A DNA stretch of 49,777 bases from Chara braunii (lineage: Eukaryota > Streptophyta > Charophyceae > Charales > Characeae): the NCBI GenBank assembly GCA_003427395.1, contig BFEA01001215.1, positions 28,011-77,787 of the forward strand, written 5' to 3'. Of the stretch, positions 23,090 to 34,049 are shown piece after piece (the stretch's first letter is position 1; each line of letters starts with the position of its first letter). The notes beneath the pieces are model-generated. The model did no database searches and was not told the DNA's origin. It saw only the letters and a list, made by a program, of their open reading frames with translations. The position numbers and the translations under genes were made by a program.

Positions 23090-24118
23090 TGTAATGAACC
23101 CAGTCAAGTAAGAAACTCGTCAAGTGTCGAAATACAAGATGTGTCAGTGCTGATAAATGTCTTCAATAATCATGAAATCTGATCTGTAGTACAATGTCTC
23201 GTAGTGAGAGGACGACCTGATAGGAGGGAGAAATAGAGTTAGAGGATGGAAGAGAAAGTAACCATCAATGTCATCAGAGATAAAACCCCCTTATAACCCA
23301 CTCCTCTTTCGGGCGTCTACACTCGTCCACGTCAGCAAACAGTATCCCATAATGAGCCTGACAATATTCGAACACAACATAGTGCCACGTAGGCACAAAT
23401 CTCCCATGACGACGTCACAGCAACGCGCAAGGTCGACAACAGGTAAGTTGCCTCTCTCTCTCTCACGACCAAACTCACAAGCCCTGATCACCCTCCTCGT
23501 CGATTCCCAATTTGTACCGACGACAGTGTGGCATGCGCCACGTCAGCAATGTCAAAGCCACCTCAGCAACCAAGTAGACAGCTGGCACCAGAAGCAGAAA
23601 GGCGCCAGAGTACGCAATGCAACAGTCTCACGTCGTCGTCGCACAATGCCAGCGTAGTCCTAGCGTCTTGCCTACATCAAGCCAACGTCCATCCAGCGTC
23701 GTGCCAGCGTCATGCAGCAAGTGCAAAACTGAATGTTGACCACTAGGGGATGGGTCAATAAGTAGTATTGTCGCAGTTGAGCAGCCTCTGGTGGTGCAGG
23801 AAGGCTCCGATTGACTCACAACTGAGGGCTTGGATCGTGTACAATTATAGACTTCCACTTGGACCATATTCTGCCTGGATACCTGCATACAACCAAGTGT
23901 GTGTGTGTGTCTGATCGGTGGCTTGGACTGAGTCCATGTAGACTTTGACTCTTGAGCCTCAACTTCCCGAGATACTGCTGACTTTAGTCAACTTTCGGGC
24001 GCGGGGCCTCTGAAGCCATGTTTCGGGGTTTTTTTTCCTGCAATCTGGCACAGGGCCTTGTTGTGGCCTGTGGCAACCCTGGCCGACGACAATAGCATAT
24101 TTGGAGCGGGTTATTGCA
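23090..24118 (-). repeat. Family A LTR3, full length (1029 bp)
   Basis: Begins TGTAATGAACCC and ends GGGTTATTGCA, aligned with LTR2 along its length. It is 5' LTR of A2 and 3' LTR of A3. Confidence 0.9.
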
Positions 24119-24171
24119 TTCTTGCTGACCCAATTTTTGGGTTCCATTGCAGAAATTTTGAACTTTAAACT

Positions 24172-25440
24172 AGACTTCTTTCAAACCACGCTCGTATGAA
24201 GAGACAATATCAGGAGCAGTAGGCAAAATTTCTTTCTTGCTAAACCATTAGGCTTCAGACGGAGGTTGAGATTTAAACTTTACCTTGAACTGCTTTTGTG
24301 GCCTTCCTCTGCCACCTGTGGAAAAGTATCCATGTTCTAGTATCTTCTCGACTTCATAGCCTCCATCCATTGAGGGAGGAAACATGGATGGGCTGTTAGG
24401 AAAGTGATGGCCTTCTACATATGGCAGTAGCTTGGAGGTATGAAAGACGGGGTATGTCTTGAGGTGTGGGGGTACATTTATTATGTATGATGGTCCATCA
24501 ATATCCTCTATCACCTTGAGAACTTCCTAGGGTCCGTAGTAAACAGGTAACAGTTTCCTTATGACACGTTTTACTCTAAGGAAAATTCTTTAGACCTGAC
24601 CCAATCAAGATCTCTATCTTTAAACTCTGATGGTCGACGATGTTTGTTATCCTGTTCAGTTATTTTTAGTTGGGCTTTCTGAATATTTTCCTTAACTTTC
24701 TTTATGTCCTCTTCATACAGAACTGCAAAGTCTCGTGTTTCTGGGGGTAGCCTTTGGACTCGGTCTCGTGTCAAAGCATCAATGGGACGTCGCGATTTCC
24801 ATCCTTTGTGAAGTGCGTTTGGTGTTCGACCGATGACGGTGTGATCATTGTTGTTGTACGCAATTGCAATCTTAGGCAAGTTCTCATCCCAATCTATCTG
24901 ATCTGGTCGTTCATACATTCGCAAAAGTTGTTGGCACTGACGATTCATCTGTTCAGTTCCCCATCCGTTTCAGGGTGTCTCCCTGACGACATGGTCAATC
25001 GGGTGCCATACGCCTCCATCAACTTTTGCCATTGTTGGCCAGTGAACTGTACATCCCGATCAGAGACAATGGTTTTTGGAAATCCATATTCCGAAACCTA
25101 TAGCATCTGAAACTTATGGATGACGAGTTTCGTTCTAGCTTCAGCAGGTAGAGGAATGAACATAGCATGTTTAGAAAATCGATCTACAATGACCATTACC
25201 TGGCTATTGAGACTCATAAAATCAATCGAGATGGACTCATCTGACTCAATTGGAATAGGTAATGGTCTCAAAAGTCCCAATGGATTCTCATGCGAGGGCT
25301 TATTCCTTTGGCAAACAATACAAGTACGCACATAGGTGAGCACATCCTCATTCATTCCTTTCCATTCAAAGCGTTCTCTTACATTAACATACGTTTTCTT
25401 GAATCCAAAGTGTCCTTCATTGTCATACGTTTCCCAATAA
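24172..25440 (-). pseudogene. A3 integrase and chromodomain-like tail, broken
   Basis: The minus strand shows TCIVCQRNKPSHENPLGLL (near 25310), SIDFMSLNSQVMVIVDRFSK with a short in-frame deletion in the core, an open stretch MNRQCQQLLRMYERPDQIDW at 24571-24948, and GGYEVEKILEHGYFSTGGRG (24248-24514). Stops TAA 24571-24573 and TAG 24537-24539 coincide with A1 and A2. Further shifts separate the pieces. Confidence 0.8.
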
Positions 25441-26608
25441 TCATACTCTTAATATGTTCTTTGTGTGGAATGCAAAGTCTTTCTTCGGTTTTATCGAGAA
25501 AGAAGAGTAAGTCATCAGACATTCGATATTTAGGGAACAGTTCATGTTTTTTTTCTAGGGTCCCAATGATAGGAGTCTAAACTGGATCATTTGTGTAACC
25601 CTTACGGATTTGATCTTTTAATTCATTCCCAATATTGAGATAGGAGACAATGGTTCTAAAGATATCGGATTGTCTGGACAAAGCATCTCAAACAACATTC
25701 GACTTTCCTTTAATAGTTTTCAATTCAAAGTCAAACGTATCAATGAATGCAGACCATCTAACTAACTTCTCGAAGAGTTGGGGTTCAATTTTTATCCACT
25801 TGATAGTAGAGTGGTGTGAGTAAACAGTGAAGTGTCTCCCGAGCAAGTAGTGTTTCCATGTGTTGAGAGTTGCAACTTAGGCATACAATTCACTTTCGCA
25901 CGTGGAGTTGGCCACCTTGTCAGACGAAAGACACTTTTACATAAACTCAATGGATGTATATCCCTTGCCGTCATCTTGTTGTAGCACCGCCCCAATTTCA
26001 TACTGACTAGCACCAATAGTAACAATGAAAGGAAGGGAAGGCTCAACAATTTTCAAGACAGGATAATGAGTTAACACATGTTTTAACTTTTGAAATGCAG
26101 ACTCAAAACCTTTGTCCTATAACCGAAGTTTTTCTTTCTTCAAGAGTTTTCTCATAGGCGCAGCTATCAGTGAGAAATTCCTTACAAACTTCATGTAGTA
26201 ACTAGCAAGTCATAGAAAAGATCTTAGTTTAGTGACAATTCAAGGTCTGGGCTAATCCCGAATTGTTGTTATTTCCTTCTCTTCATGCCTTAATCTTTCG
26301 TCGTTCATTATGTGTCCAAGGTATAATACCTCAGATTTAGCAAACTCATATTTTTTAGGGTCCAGTTTGTAGTTGGCTCTCGCAACTTTTGTAGAACCAT
26401 TTGCAAGTGTTTCTCATGTTCCTAAGTATTTTACTATACACGAGGATATCATCGAGATAGTACGAGTTGATCCAACCATTGACGAAACAATTCATTCATA
26501 GACCTTTGAAAAGTAGCAGGTGCGATTCATAGACCTTTGAAAAGTAGCAGGTGCGTTAGTCAATCTGAAAGGCATAACCACAAACTCATAGTGTCCATCC
26601 CTGGTTAG
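25441..26608 (-). pseudogene. A3 RNase H and partial RT, broken
   Basis: RNase H fragments (CMPKLQLSTHGN in a shifted frame of the ALVAALNTWKHY segment, near 25870) and RT fragments up to the thumb/palm region near 26600. The catalytic YxDD region near 26450 has lost bases. A 31-bp tandem duplication lies at 26494-26555. Confidence 0.7.
26494..26555. repeat. 31-bp tandem duplication in A3 RT
   Basis: ATTCATAGACCTTTGAAAAG and the next 11 bases are repeated exactly at 26494 and 26525. A1 and A2 have a single copy, so this is specific to A3. Confidence 0.9.
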
Positions 26609-27621
26609 GAAAGGGAAAGTGACGAAGGCGGAGGAGAAAATGGGTATGGTGGAGGGAGAAAATTGTAACTTGTTGAATTCCTAACAGAATCAGACGCGGG
26701 AAAATGTGGGATAGGGGGTTTTCGGCTGGGTGACCCGAATCCGTTGTTAGTTTAGCAGTTAGTAGAGTGAGTGAGGGGATAGAGAGGAAAAAAGGTGCGC
26801 GGAGGAGTTGAGGAAGGGAGAAGAGAGAAAGAGCGGGGGGTGGAAATTGCTTAGCTCGTGCGTTTCTCGACGGATTTGGGCGAGGAAAGATGCTAAATCG
26901 GGCTTTTTGGCCATTGAAAGTGTGATGGCAGTGTCAGAATTGCAGTAATGCGTTAGTATTTGTGATTCGAGCATTAGGAGCTACACGTGGAGGTATAATT
27001 TTATGATGGTGTACATATTGTAATGTATCTTCCCATTTTTTAGTGAGAGATTCATTCACATTTTGCACATTACGTGAATAGTAAGGGGCTACTCGTGATT
27101 GCGGTCATATTCACCTCTTTTGATGACTGTGAGTTGAGTCGCCTCGCACTCGTCCTTTCTATAGCCAGGTTCCTTCACCTCATCGTCATCTCCTTCGGGG
27201 ATTCAAGGCAGTGTTCGCCACCTGTACAACTTTGAAAGTCCGCCTTTTCGAACTTGTCATGCTTACGGGCAGGTGTCATCACACCTATTCAGAGAGTGGG
27301 AGCGAGGTGCTGGAGCAAGTGCGACAAAGGTAAGGAGGATTGATTTGGACGGAGTATCAACTAGGTGCATTTTGTAGGAAGGGGCAGGGACGACAACTCG
27401 ATAAGAGGACGCACTAGGTTAAGAGCTCGTGAGAAAAGCAAAGGTGAGTGGAAGGGATCAACTACGAGGACGCAGGAGGAGGCGGGAGTTTCGAGGTTGC
27501 TGAATCCAACTTGCGAACGAACTGGTTGTGGGAGAGCGAAAGATAGAGTACGAACGAAGTGGACGGGGGGGAGGGTGCGTGATATGAAGGGAACGAACGA
27601 CCGTGACGAAGGAAATAGCAC

Positions 27622-27658
<37 letters not shown>

Positions 27659-28116
27659 GATGCACAACGACATTGATGTGCGTATTGTTTTTTGTTATGG
27701 GGGGGGTCACCATTGCTGGCAGGTGCTGATCTTCATTTGGCGTTGTTGTTTGCGAAGTCTGTCCATGTGTTGCCCGACTTCCCATCCATCATCATGGTGA
27801 TCGTGAGGTCAGGGGGGTTGTCAGTTTGCCCTCATCGCGAAGCTTGTCCTCGCCTTGCTACTAAGGGGTAGCCATCCTGATCTTGACCCTACCCGATGTC
27901 AAGGTCCTACTGGTGATAGCGCTGCTGCTCTTGCTCGATGTTGGAATTCTAATGGTGATCAAACGTTTACTCGTGGTGATAGCAATCATTTAGGATATAT
28001 CTTTCCATGTTCTAGCGGAAGATTCATTCTCATTTTGCACATTTGGTGGGTAGTCGAGTGGGGCCCAAGTCATGGGCACGACCTCTCCTCAATCGTAATG
28101 GTGGTTGCCTCCCCAG
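26609..28116. other. Unassigned region right of the A array
   Basis: No TE protein or clear gene. 26610-26900 is purine-rich on the plus strand. A 43-bp imperfect repeat occurs at 27029-27071 and again at 28000-28043 (sharing CATTTTGCACATT). A GA microsatellite lies inside. Short ORFs are mostly simple-sequence artefacts. Confidence 0.5.
27625..27657. repeat. (AG)n microsatellite
   Basis: Uninterrupted AG dinucleotides, about 16 units. Confidence 0.95.
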
Positions 28117-28366
28117 TCGTATTCGGCTTTACCAGTGTAATCCATTTGTGGTCGGATTTGGACAACATCCGGACCAGGAGCATGTCATGCAGCCGAGAGT
28201 GGGCACGGTTCTCTCAAAGATAGCCAGATCCTTGTCACCAATTAGCAATGTGCATGAGCGAAGTAGCAAAATCCTTGATCTATACCGCACGTGTTCATTG
28301 CAGTATAGTGAGAAGTATCCGGACCTGCATGCGCGCCCAGGATCTTTATACACTTACCAGTTGAAG
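28117..28366 (+). CDS. Candidate host exon, product not recognised
   Basis: An open stretch with balanced composition lies between a possible acceptor (CCTCCCCAG at 28108-28116) and a good donor (AAG|GTGAGG after 28366). It reads RLYQCNPFVVGFGQ, then PRVGTVLSKIARSL, ERSSKILDLYRTC and PGSLYTYQLK. It looks protein-like rather than random and is unlike the TE proteins, but I recognise no family. The 5' boundary is uncertain. Confidence 0.35.
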
Positions 28367-28683
28367 GTGAGGCAGCAGGTGCAGCTGGCAGGGCGCAACA
28401 ATTGCTATGCACCATCCTTATCATGAATCTGCCCCCGATCCGAGGCAAATTCTTGTTTGATCCTTACCTCCCTAAGCTGCTAGAGAACTGGCGGCGACGT
28501 GGTGGCGAAGAGTGAGAGATGGGAAGGGGAAGACAAGAACAAGAAGACAACGATGGGAATGAGAAGGACAAAGGGGGGGAGTGACAAAGGCAAGCGAGAC
28601 GGAATGTTGGGAACAAGGTAGCCACGAAACAAGGAGAGAAGATTGAAGACAATTTTTTTTTTTTGGGAGATGTTTTTTTTCAG

Positions 28684-28826
28684 TCTGGTCATTACGACTG
28701 CCACAGGTTCTCCCTAAACAAGTTGATGCCGTGAAATTTGGATTGGTACCATGGACACTCTATTGGTTCTTTGTTGCTGCCATTTTCAAATGGCAATGGA
28801 CTGCTACCTGCAGTTGCCGAGTGTTC
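28684..28826 (+). CDS. Candidate exon after 28117-28366, unrecognised
   Basis: Two acceptors are possible: one after a T-rich tract (28681-28683 CAG) and one at 28704-28706 (CCACAG). The second keeps phase with the preceding exon candidate and gives VLPKQVDAVKFGLVPW, then a hydrophobic aromatic segment (TLYWFFVAAIFKWQW) that could be a membrane span, ending at a TAG. The first gives a short tail (SGHYDCHRFSLNKLMP) and a stop. Neither is identified. Confidence 0.25.
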
Positions 28827-29253
28827 TAGACTTGATACTGTTGTGAGCTCAAGGTGCAACCACATGCTATGCTCTACTGCTATTTGTTGGGCCGTTTTGC
28901 TCCTACTGTAGTTGTCATTTGTTAACGCGGCGATTGTTTACAGTCCGTGTTTTATTTGAAGTCCTGCATGTGCACTCGAGACCCAACTTGTGCATTTTGA
29001 GCTTTGGTCCATGCGTTCAGGCAGGGCATGGCCTGCTTTCCTTCGATGGGTGATACTACCCTGAGTCGCTTCTAGTTGGAGGATGCAACTGGTTCTTGGT
29101 CGCCACCATGTGCAACAGCAGTAGACTAACACTATTGTCGAGCATACTTGTGGCGCACTTCTACGGTGCGTCGTGCACCATGTGTCGTGCGCAGATTGGT
29201 AATGCGCTGAATTTTTATTATTATTATTTTTTTTTTTATAGGGATGTGTGTAT

Positions 29254-29276
29254 ACACACACACACACACACACACA

Positions 29277-29346
<70 letters not shown>
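29254..29346. repeat. (CA)n(GA)n compound microsatellite
   Basis: About 12 CA units (29254-29278) followed by about 33 GA units (29281-29346). It generates long but meaningless ORFs on both strands. Confidence 0.95.
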
Positions 29347-29348
<2 letters not shown>

Positions 29349-29373
29349 AAAGGATCCCCTTCGCACGTACCAG

Positions 29374-29503
29374 AGGGCCCACGCCGGTAATCTGAAGGGT
29401 CCTCGCAGCAATTTACCAAGGACCTCCACCAAAATCGAGGCAGGCAGTGAGTATGAAGTGGAGCATGAGCTGGCTGAATATATTACTCAGGATTCGTATT
29501 CAG
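29374..29503 (+). CDS. Candidate exon, unrecognised
   Basis: Open between CAG (29371-29373) and a donor-like TTCAG|GTCTAT. Reads RAHAGNLKGPRSNLPRTSTK and YEVEHELAEYITQDSYS. The composition is protein-like, but the region before the acceptor is purine-rich instead of pyrimidine-rich, which weakens the case. Confidence 0.2.
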
Positions 29504-29594
29504 GTCTATGTTTCAATAGTTATGGGTTGCTCACTTTGCTAGGCCATGTTGGTCTCTGCACGTGATTCTCAGGGCTTGGCTTAGTACTCACCAG

Positions 29595-29803
29595 ATGTGC
29601 AGAATTAGAATGAATCTTCTGCTAAAACGTGGAATAATATGTTGCTATATGTTTTGTCTTTTGTGGATGTGGTGAGTAGAGGCCTTTAGGGCAACTGCAA
29701 ATGTGCAGAATTAGAATGAATCTTATGGTAGAACGTGGAATAATACGCCGCCATATGTTTTGTCTTTTGTGCATGTGGTGAGTAGAGGCCCTTAGGGCCA
29801 CTG
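29595..29803. repeat. 106-bp tandem duplication
   Basis: Copies at 29595-29700 and 29701-29803 share ATGTGCAGAATTAGAATGAA and most following bases. No coding content is evident. Confidence 0.9.
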
Positions 29804-30641
29804 AACGTATTCCTAATAAAAGAAAATCTAGAAGACAAAAGAAAAACGAGAAGACAGAGAATTAGTGACCCATAACTGTGATGCACAAACTTGAATTCAA
29901 ATCCAGACTATATATTCTCGGCCCACGCAGACAAACTAGAAGTCTAATGTCTATCTCTGCTCCATGAGGGGTCCTTGCTAATTCGTAGGGGCCCTTCGGA
30001 AATGAGATTGGACACAATTAGGACATGCACACCCACACGCACACACATGCGCTCACAGTGTTGGGGTATGGGGTGTGGCCCCAACTTTTTTCCCTCTTGC
30101 AGTTTGATTTTCGGAAACAAGGAGCATGTTTGGCCACCCCACCCTGTCCTTTCAATTTTTTTTTTTTTTTTCTTTGATGATGCGTTGCATCACGTGCGCG
30201 CGTGTGCATGCTCGTGCGCTCTGCGCAGCATGTGCCATGACCCCGCACACGGGATGCGCCGCAAGTATGTTGTTGAGTTGTTTTCCCTGTTGGGCTACCT
30301 TTAAATTCTCGAAGTGTGGCCGCTGCTGCTCGGGATAGTCGTTGTGGCTAACAATTGGGGTTACTATTGTGCGTCTGAAGGTTGCTGCAGTGGCTTGCTG
30401 CTGATGTACGATTGAGTGGTGGTTGTTGTTGTTCTCAGCACCATCGGACTATTACTGATTTGGACTGTTGTCGCAGCCCTATAGGTTGCTAACTTTAAGT
30501 CCTTTACTACCGTTGGTTGGTCACTGAGTTGAGGGGATAGTGAGAAACCTGAATCACGACCTTGCAACTAAGAGAGGAGGTCGTCATTGCTGTTGGAGTT
30601 GAGATTCTGCTGCGACATCGGCCGCCTGTTGATGCCGATGC
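29804..30641. other. Unassigned, no gene seen
   Basis: Contains CA-rich and T-rich short runs (near 30030 and 30155-30170) and GTT-rich sequence near 30420. Open frames here show no recognisable motif. Confidence 0.5.
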
Positions 30642-30803
30642 ATGCGATTGGCCACCATTGCGGGGCCCTCAGGCAATTCAAGGCTCCAAGACCCTCTCCA
30701 CGCGAGTCTGAGTGACCCCTCTGAAAACTTGAGAGACTGGCTCTACTTTCTTTATCCTTCTTACTCTCACTCTAGTCTGACGTTCGGGAGAGGAAGTCGG
30801 CAG
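30642..30803 (+). CDS. Weak exon candidate
   Basis: An open frame with a coding-like segment LSDPSENLRDWLYFLYPSYS ends at a good donor (GGCAG|GTAAGA). No acceptor can be fixed and the family is unknown. Confidence 0.2.
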
Positions 30804-30942
30804 GTAAGATTGCAACCCACAAGACTGCAGCAAGGCCCTGTGGGGGGTTGACCCACTGATTGCAGGAGCTCTGTCGGAGCCCAGGTGGGACTCTGGAGAC
30901 AGGGATCTCAAACGTAGGTTACGATTTTTGCATGCAATGATT

Positions 30943-31470
30943 TGAATGGGTCTGGATGTGATGTCTGTTGACGTCTGCTTGAAAGCTTGAAATGCGTCTA
31001 GATATGATGTCGCATCGACTGATCCGGACGCTTTGTTGACATCGGCCTGAAAGCTTGAAATGGGTCTGAACATGATGTCGTATCAACTGGATATGATGTC
31101 GTATCAACTGATCCGGACGCTTTGTTGGCGTCTGCCTAAAAGCTTGAAATGGATCTGGATATGATGTCGTATCGACTAATCCGGACTCTTTGTTGACGTC
31201 TGTCTGAAAGCTTGAAATGGGTCTGGATGTGATGTTGCATCGAAGGATTCAGACGCTTTGCTCTTGTTTGCCTGAAAGTTTGAAATGGGTCTAGATGTGA
31301 TGTCGTATCGACCGGTCCGGATGCTTTGCTCTTGTTTGCCTGAAAGTTTGAAATGGGTCTAGGTGTGATGTCGTATTAACCGATCCAAGCGCTTTGTTGT
31401 CGTTTGCTTGAAATGGTTTGAATTGCCCCGAACATGATGTTGGACTGATTGATCTCGGCGCTTTGCTAAG
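30943..31470. repeat. 68-bp minisatellite array
   Basis: Units starting AAATGxGTCTxG begin at 30990, 31058, 31147, 31215, 31283 and 31351, with partial units at both ends. Spacing is 68 bp except one 89-bp step, where 21 bp (GGATATGATGTCGTATCAACT without its last base) is re-duplicated. Units end with GCCTGAAAGCTTG or near variants. No coding role is apparent. Confidence 0.9.
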
Positions 31471-33636
31471 TCGGTCAGTTTGCTTGTTGATGAAAGTCAG
31501 ACTCTTCTCCTTGTGGGAAAAGTCGAGGCGAGTATGTTTAATGATTTGTATGGGTTTGACTGAGAACAACCTATATCACTCTTCACTCGACTCGAGCTTG
31601 GAAAGTTAGGATTGACTAAGAAATAAGATACAAAACTCATGCTTAGAAAAAAAGGGAGAGGTGTGATCAGGACAAAGCAAAAGATAAAAACTTTGGTTGA
31701 ACGGACCCTCGGTTTGCACCGACTGAGCGAGTTGTTGATTCACATGATATGCTTGTTGGCAATGCCTTGTCCTTTGTTCACAACTCTGTCTAGTTTTGAT
31801 TTAGCAGGGTAGTCGGTTAGTGCTCGCCTTGTGCTTGAGCGACAGGTAGGTAGTTGTCTACTTTTGTTTTCGCATTGTCTCTTCGTGCATGATTGCTTCG
31901 GTAAGATTTCGGCTAGCTTTTGAGTTAATAGAAATTCAAGGAGCTTCCTTCCCTTGGGGGAGGTGTTGCCGAAATTTCTGCTAAAACCTCAGAGTTAGTC
32001 AAAATCTTGGGATGTCATTTGGGTTAGAATTAGTTTAATATTTGGGGTCAGTAGAAATTATGAAAGTCTTCCTCGCTAAGGAAAGTGTTGCCAAAAATTT
32101 TACTAAAATCAAAGAGTTAGTTTATTTTTAGATAATCTTAGAGTTTTGAGTTAGTTTATTTTTAGATAATCTCAGAGTTTTGAGTTTTCTTCTTAGATTT
32201 TATTTCGTAAATAATAAATATTCTTCGAGCACACTTCCTTAAAGGATGTGCTGCTCAATTTTTTGTTAATTTCATATCGTAACCGGACTTCGCTGCTAAG
32301 TAGTTAATAATGCGATACGGTGGTGATCTCCGTTAACTCAAGAGGCGATGTTGACCTTGGTTTTGTGACACAGGTCGCCGTGACCTGTGAATACTTTCAG
32401 AGGGCTTGAGCTTCATCAACTTTTGTTATCGAATTGATAACATGTCGGTTTGCGACTCAACTCCTACCCACCATGATGCCCGCGTCCAAATGTCTTTGAC
32501 CCCGTAGGCGAAAGACATTTCCCTATAAATAAAATTTTTGCCTTTGAAACCTCTCTTGAATGGTCATGCAAAAGTTGTGTGAATTGGAACAGGCAGATAT
32601 GCCTTTGTTGACGGGGGATCGGAAAGGGCGTGAGGGACATGAATCTGGGAATAAATGGGTTGACCACGCTTGTGGCACTTGCGTGTGGATTTTCGTTGGG
32701 CTTCATGTTTGTGCACGCATGTATAGGAGCGAGGGTTCGCTCCTCGATTGAGAATGATATGGATGGATTAGTGCAGGGTGTGGGTGACAAGATCCAACTG
32801 TGGCTTTGAGAATGACTATCCCTTATTTTCTCCCAGACTTTCCACTCCTTTTTCATTTTCACCTTCTCTTGCCGCTCACATCTAGCAAAAAGGGCAGGAG
32901 TAGTCGAGCGCGAGGTTTAGTACTCGACTCTCGACCGGAATGAGACTCGGTTCGGGTACGGCGATTTGCTCACTAATCCGAGCGTACTTTTTTTTAATCT
33001 TTCTGCGAGAAAGAAACGAGCGGATCCCATCCTGAAGGGTTTGCTTTTTGGATTATTGGTCCGACGTTGGTCCTGAACCTGGAATTCGAGGTCCTTGTTC
33101 AGAACATTCCAGGTTCTGGTCCAGCACAAAAGGGTTTCCCCTATGTGTCAGACTCTCACCGCTTGCTCATCATCACCCACTGCCTATAAGCCAAAGGCGC
33201 CATAAGGGTTGAACAACTTATCCTTAAACCGTTCTCTATCGTGAGGGAGATCCCCTTCACAATATTTTGCTTTCGACACTTAGTGTCGTGCGCAACCCTG
33301 AAACCAATGAGAGGTTGCGCGGTTGTGGGTAACGCGTGAAGCGTCGCCATAACAGTGGATCGAGTGAGTACACCTGATTGAGTGTTATGACCTCCCTGGC
33401 GTGTGCATTCCTTTTATCTATCTTTGCGCGGGCTCCTCGCCCATACATTTTAGCGTCTTTGGAGTTCTGGGTTGGAACATTTGTGAAAGGGACTAGGCAT
33501 ATTTGCATATTTGAGTTAGTAATATTATTTTGTTGTGTGGTGCATGGTTAAGTTTGGATTTCCTAGTCGATCGGCGTAGAACCACGCGTGGGAGAGAAGG
33601 TTAACAACAATCGTATTTTTGATCACCACTTCAGGA
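31471..33636. other. Unassigned region with short repeats and hairpins
   Basis: No gene is recognised. Contents: two imperfect ~80-bp related units (31921-32001 and 32038-32120, sharing TAGAAATT...GTGTTGCC); a 34-bp direct tandem repeat at 32114-32181; an 8-bp-arm hairpin CACAGGTC/GACCTGTG at 32369-32389; a 10-bp-arm hairpin AAATGTCTTT/AAAGACATTT at 32488-32520; and ACCTGGAAT/ATTCCAGGT at 33077-33114. It may be an old decayed element, but no LTR ends or proteins are visible. Confidence 0.45.
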
Positions 33637-33810
33637 CACCCTTCACCACTTCAGCCTGCCGAAACAGGTGGTTTTCAGGGTCTTCGGACCTTTCACTACT
33701 TTAGGACCATTCAGGTCCGAAAATCCTGAATGGTCCTGAAGTGGTGAAAGTTCCGAAGATCCTGAAAACCACCTGTTTAGGCAGGCTGCATCCTCAAGTG
33801 GTGAAGGGTG
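33637..33810. repeat. 174-bp imperfect palindrome
   Basis: The left arm from 33637 (CACCCTTCACCACTT...CAGCCTGCC) pairs with the right arm ending at 33810 (...AAGTGGTGAAGGGTG), centre near 33719-33724 with a loop of about 9 bases. Arms are ~80 nt with a few mismatches and one 6-7-base bulge. The transcript of either strand would fold into a long hairpin. Confidence 0.85.
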
Positions 33811-34049
33811 GTTTTCATGGTCTTCAGACCTTTCACCACTTCAGGACCATTCAGGATTTTCAGACTGCCCAAAACTCTCACTTGACCACTTCAGGACACC
33901 CTTCACCACTTCAGGATACAACCTNNNNNNNNNNNNNNNNNNNNNNNNNNNNNNATACAACCTGCCTAAACAGGCGGTTTTCAGAGTCTTCGGAGCTTTC
34001 ACCACTTCAGGACCATTCAGGATTTTCAGACTGCCCAAAACTCTCACTT
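33807..34049. repeat. 77-bp direct repeats flanking the gap
   Basis: Copies at 33807-33883 and 33973-34049 share most bases, including CACCACTTCAGGACCATTCA. They also repeat part of the palindrome arms, so the same motif is present at least four times in both orientations. Confidence 0.85.
33925..33954. other. Assembly gap (30 N)
   Basis: Thirty N flanked on both sides by ATACAACCT. The identical flanks suggest either a collapsed repeat or overlapping contig ends; the true distance is unknown. Confidence 0.95.

Larger units (their letters stand above)
7520..24118 (-). mobile_element. Ty3/gypsy element A2, split by nested element C
   Basis: This is the second family A unit, between LTR2 and LTR3, minus strand. 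Without the 7.7-kb insertion (10670-18372) it is about 8.9 kb. It differs from A1 by deletion of most of the protease near 19190 and by a tandem duplication of part of gag. The two LTRs are similar but visibly diverged, so the unit is not young. Confidence 0.85.
23090..26608 (-). mobile_element. Ty3/gypsy element A3, truncated
   Basis: Third tandem unit: LTR3, then chromodomain-like tail, integrase, RNase H and part of RT. Family A sequence stops abruptly at about 26608 within RT, before unrelated sequence. Protease, gag, leader and the far LTR are absent. Confidence 0.8.

Noticed and set aside
29132-29565. Long ORFs on both strands through the CA/GA microsatellite
   Set aside because: They are dinucleotide repeats translated as Ser-Leu or Arg-Glu runs and carry no other coding signal.
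30943-31470. CRISPR-like array
   Set aside because: Units are contiguous and similar throughout, without unique spacers, in a eukaryotic genome.
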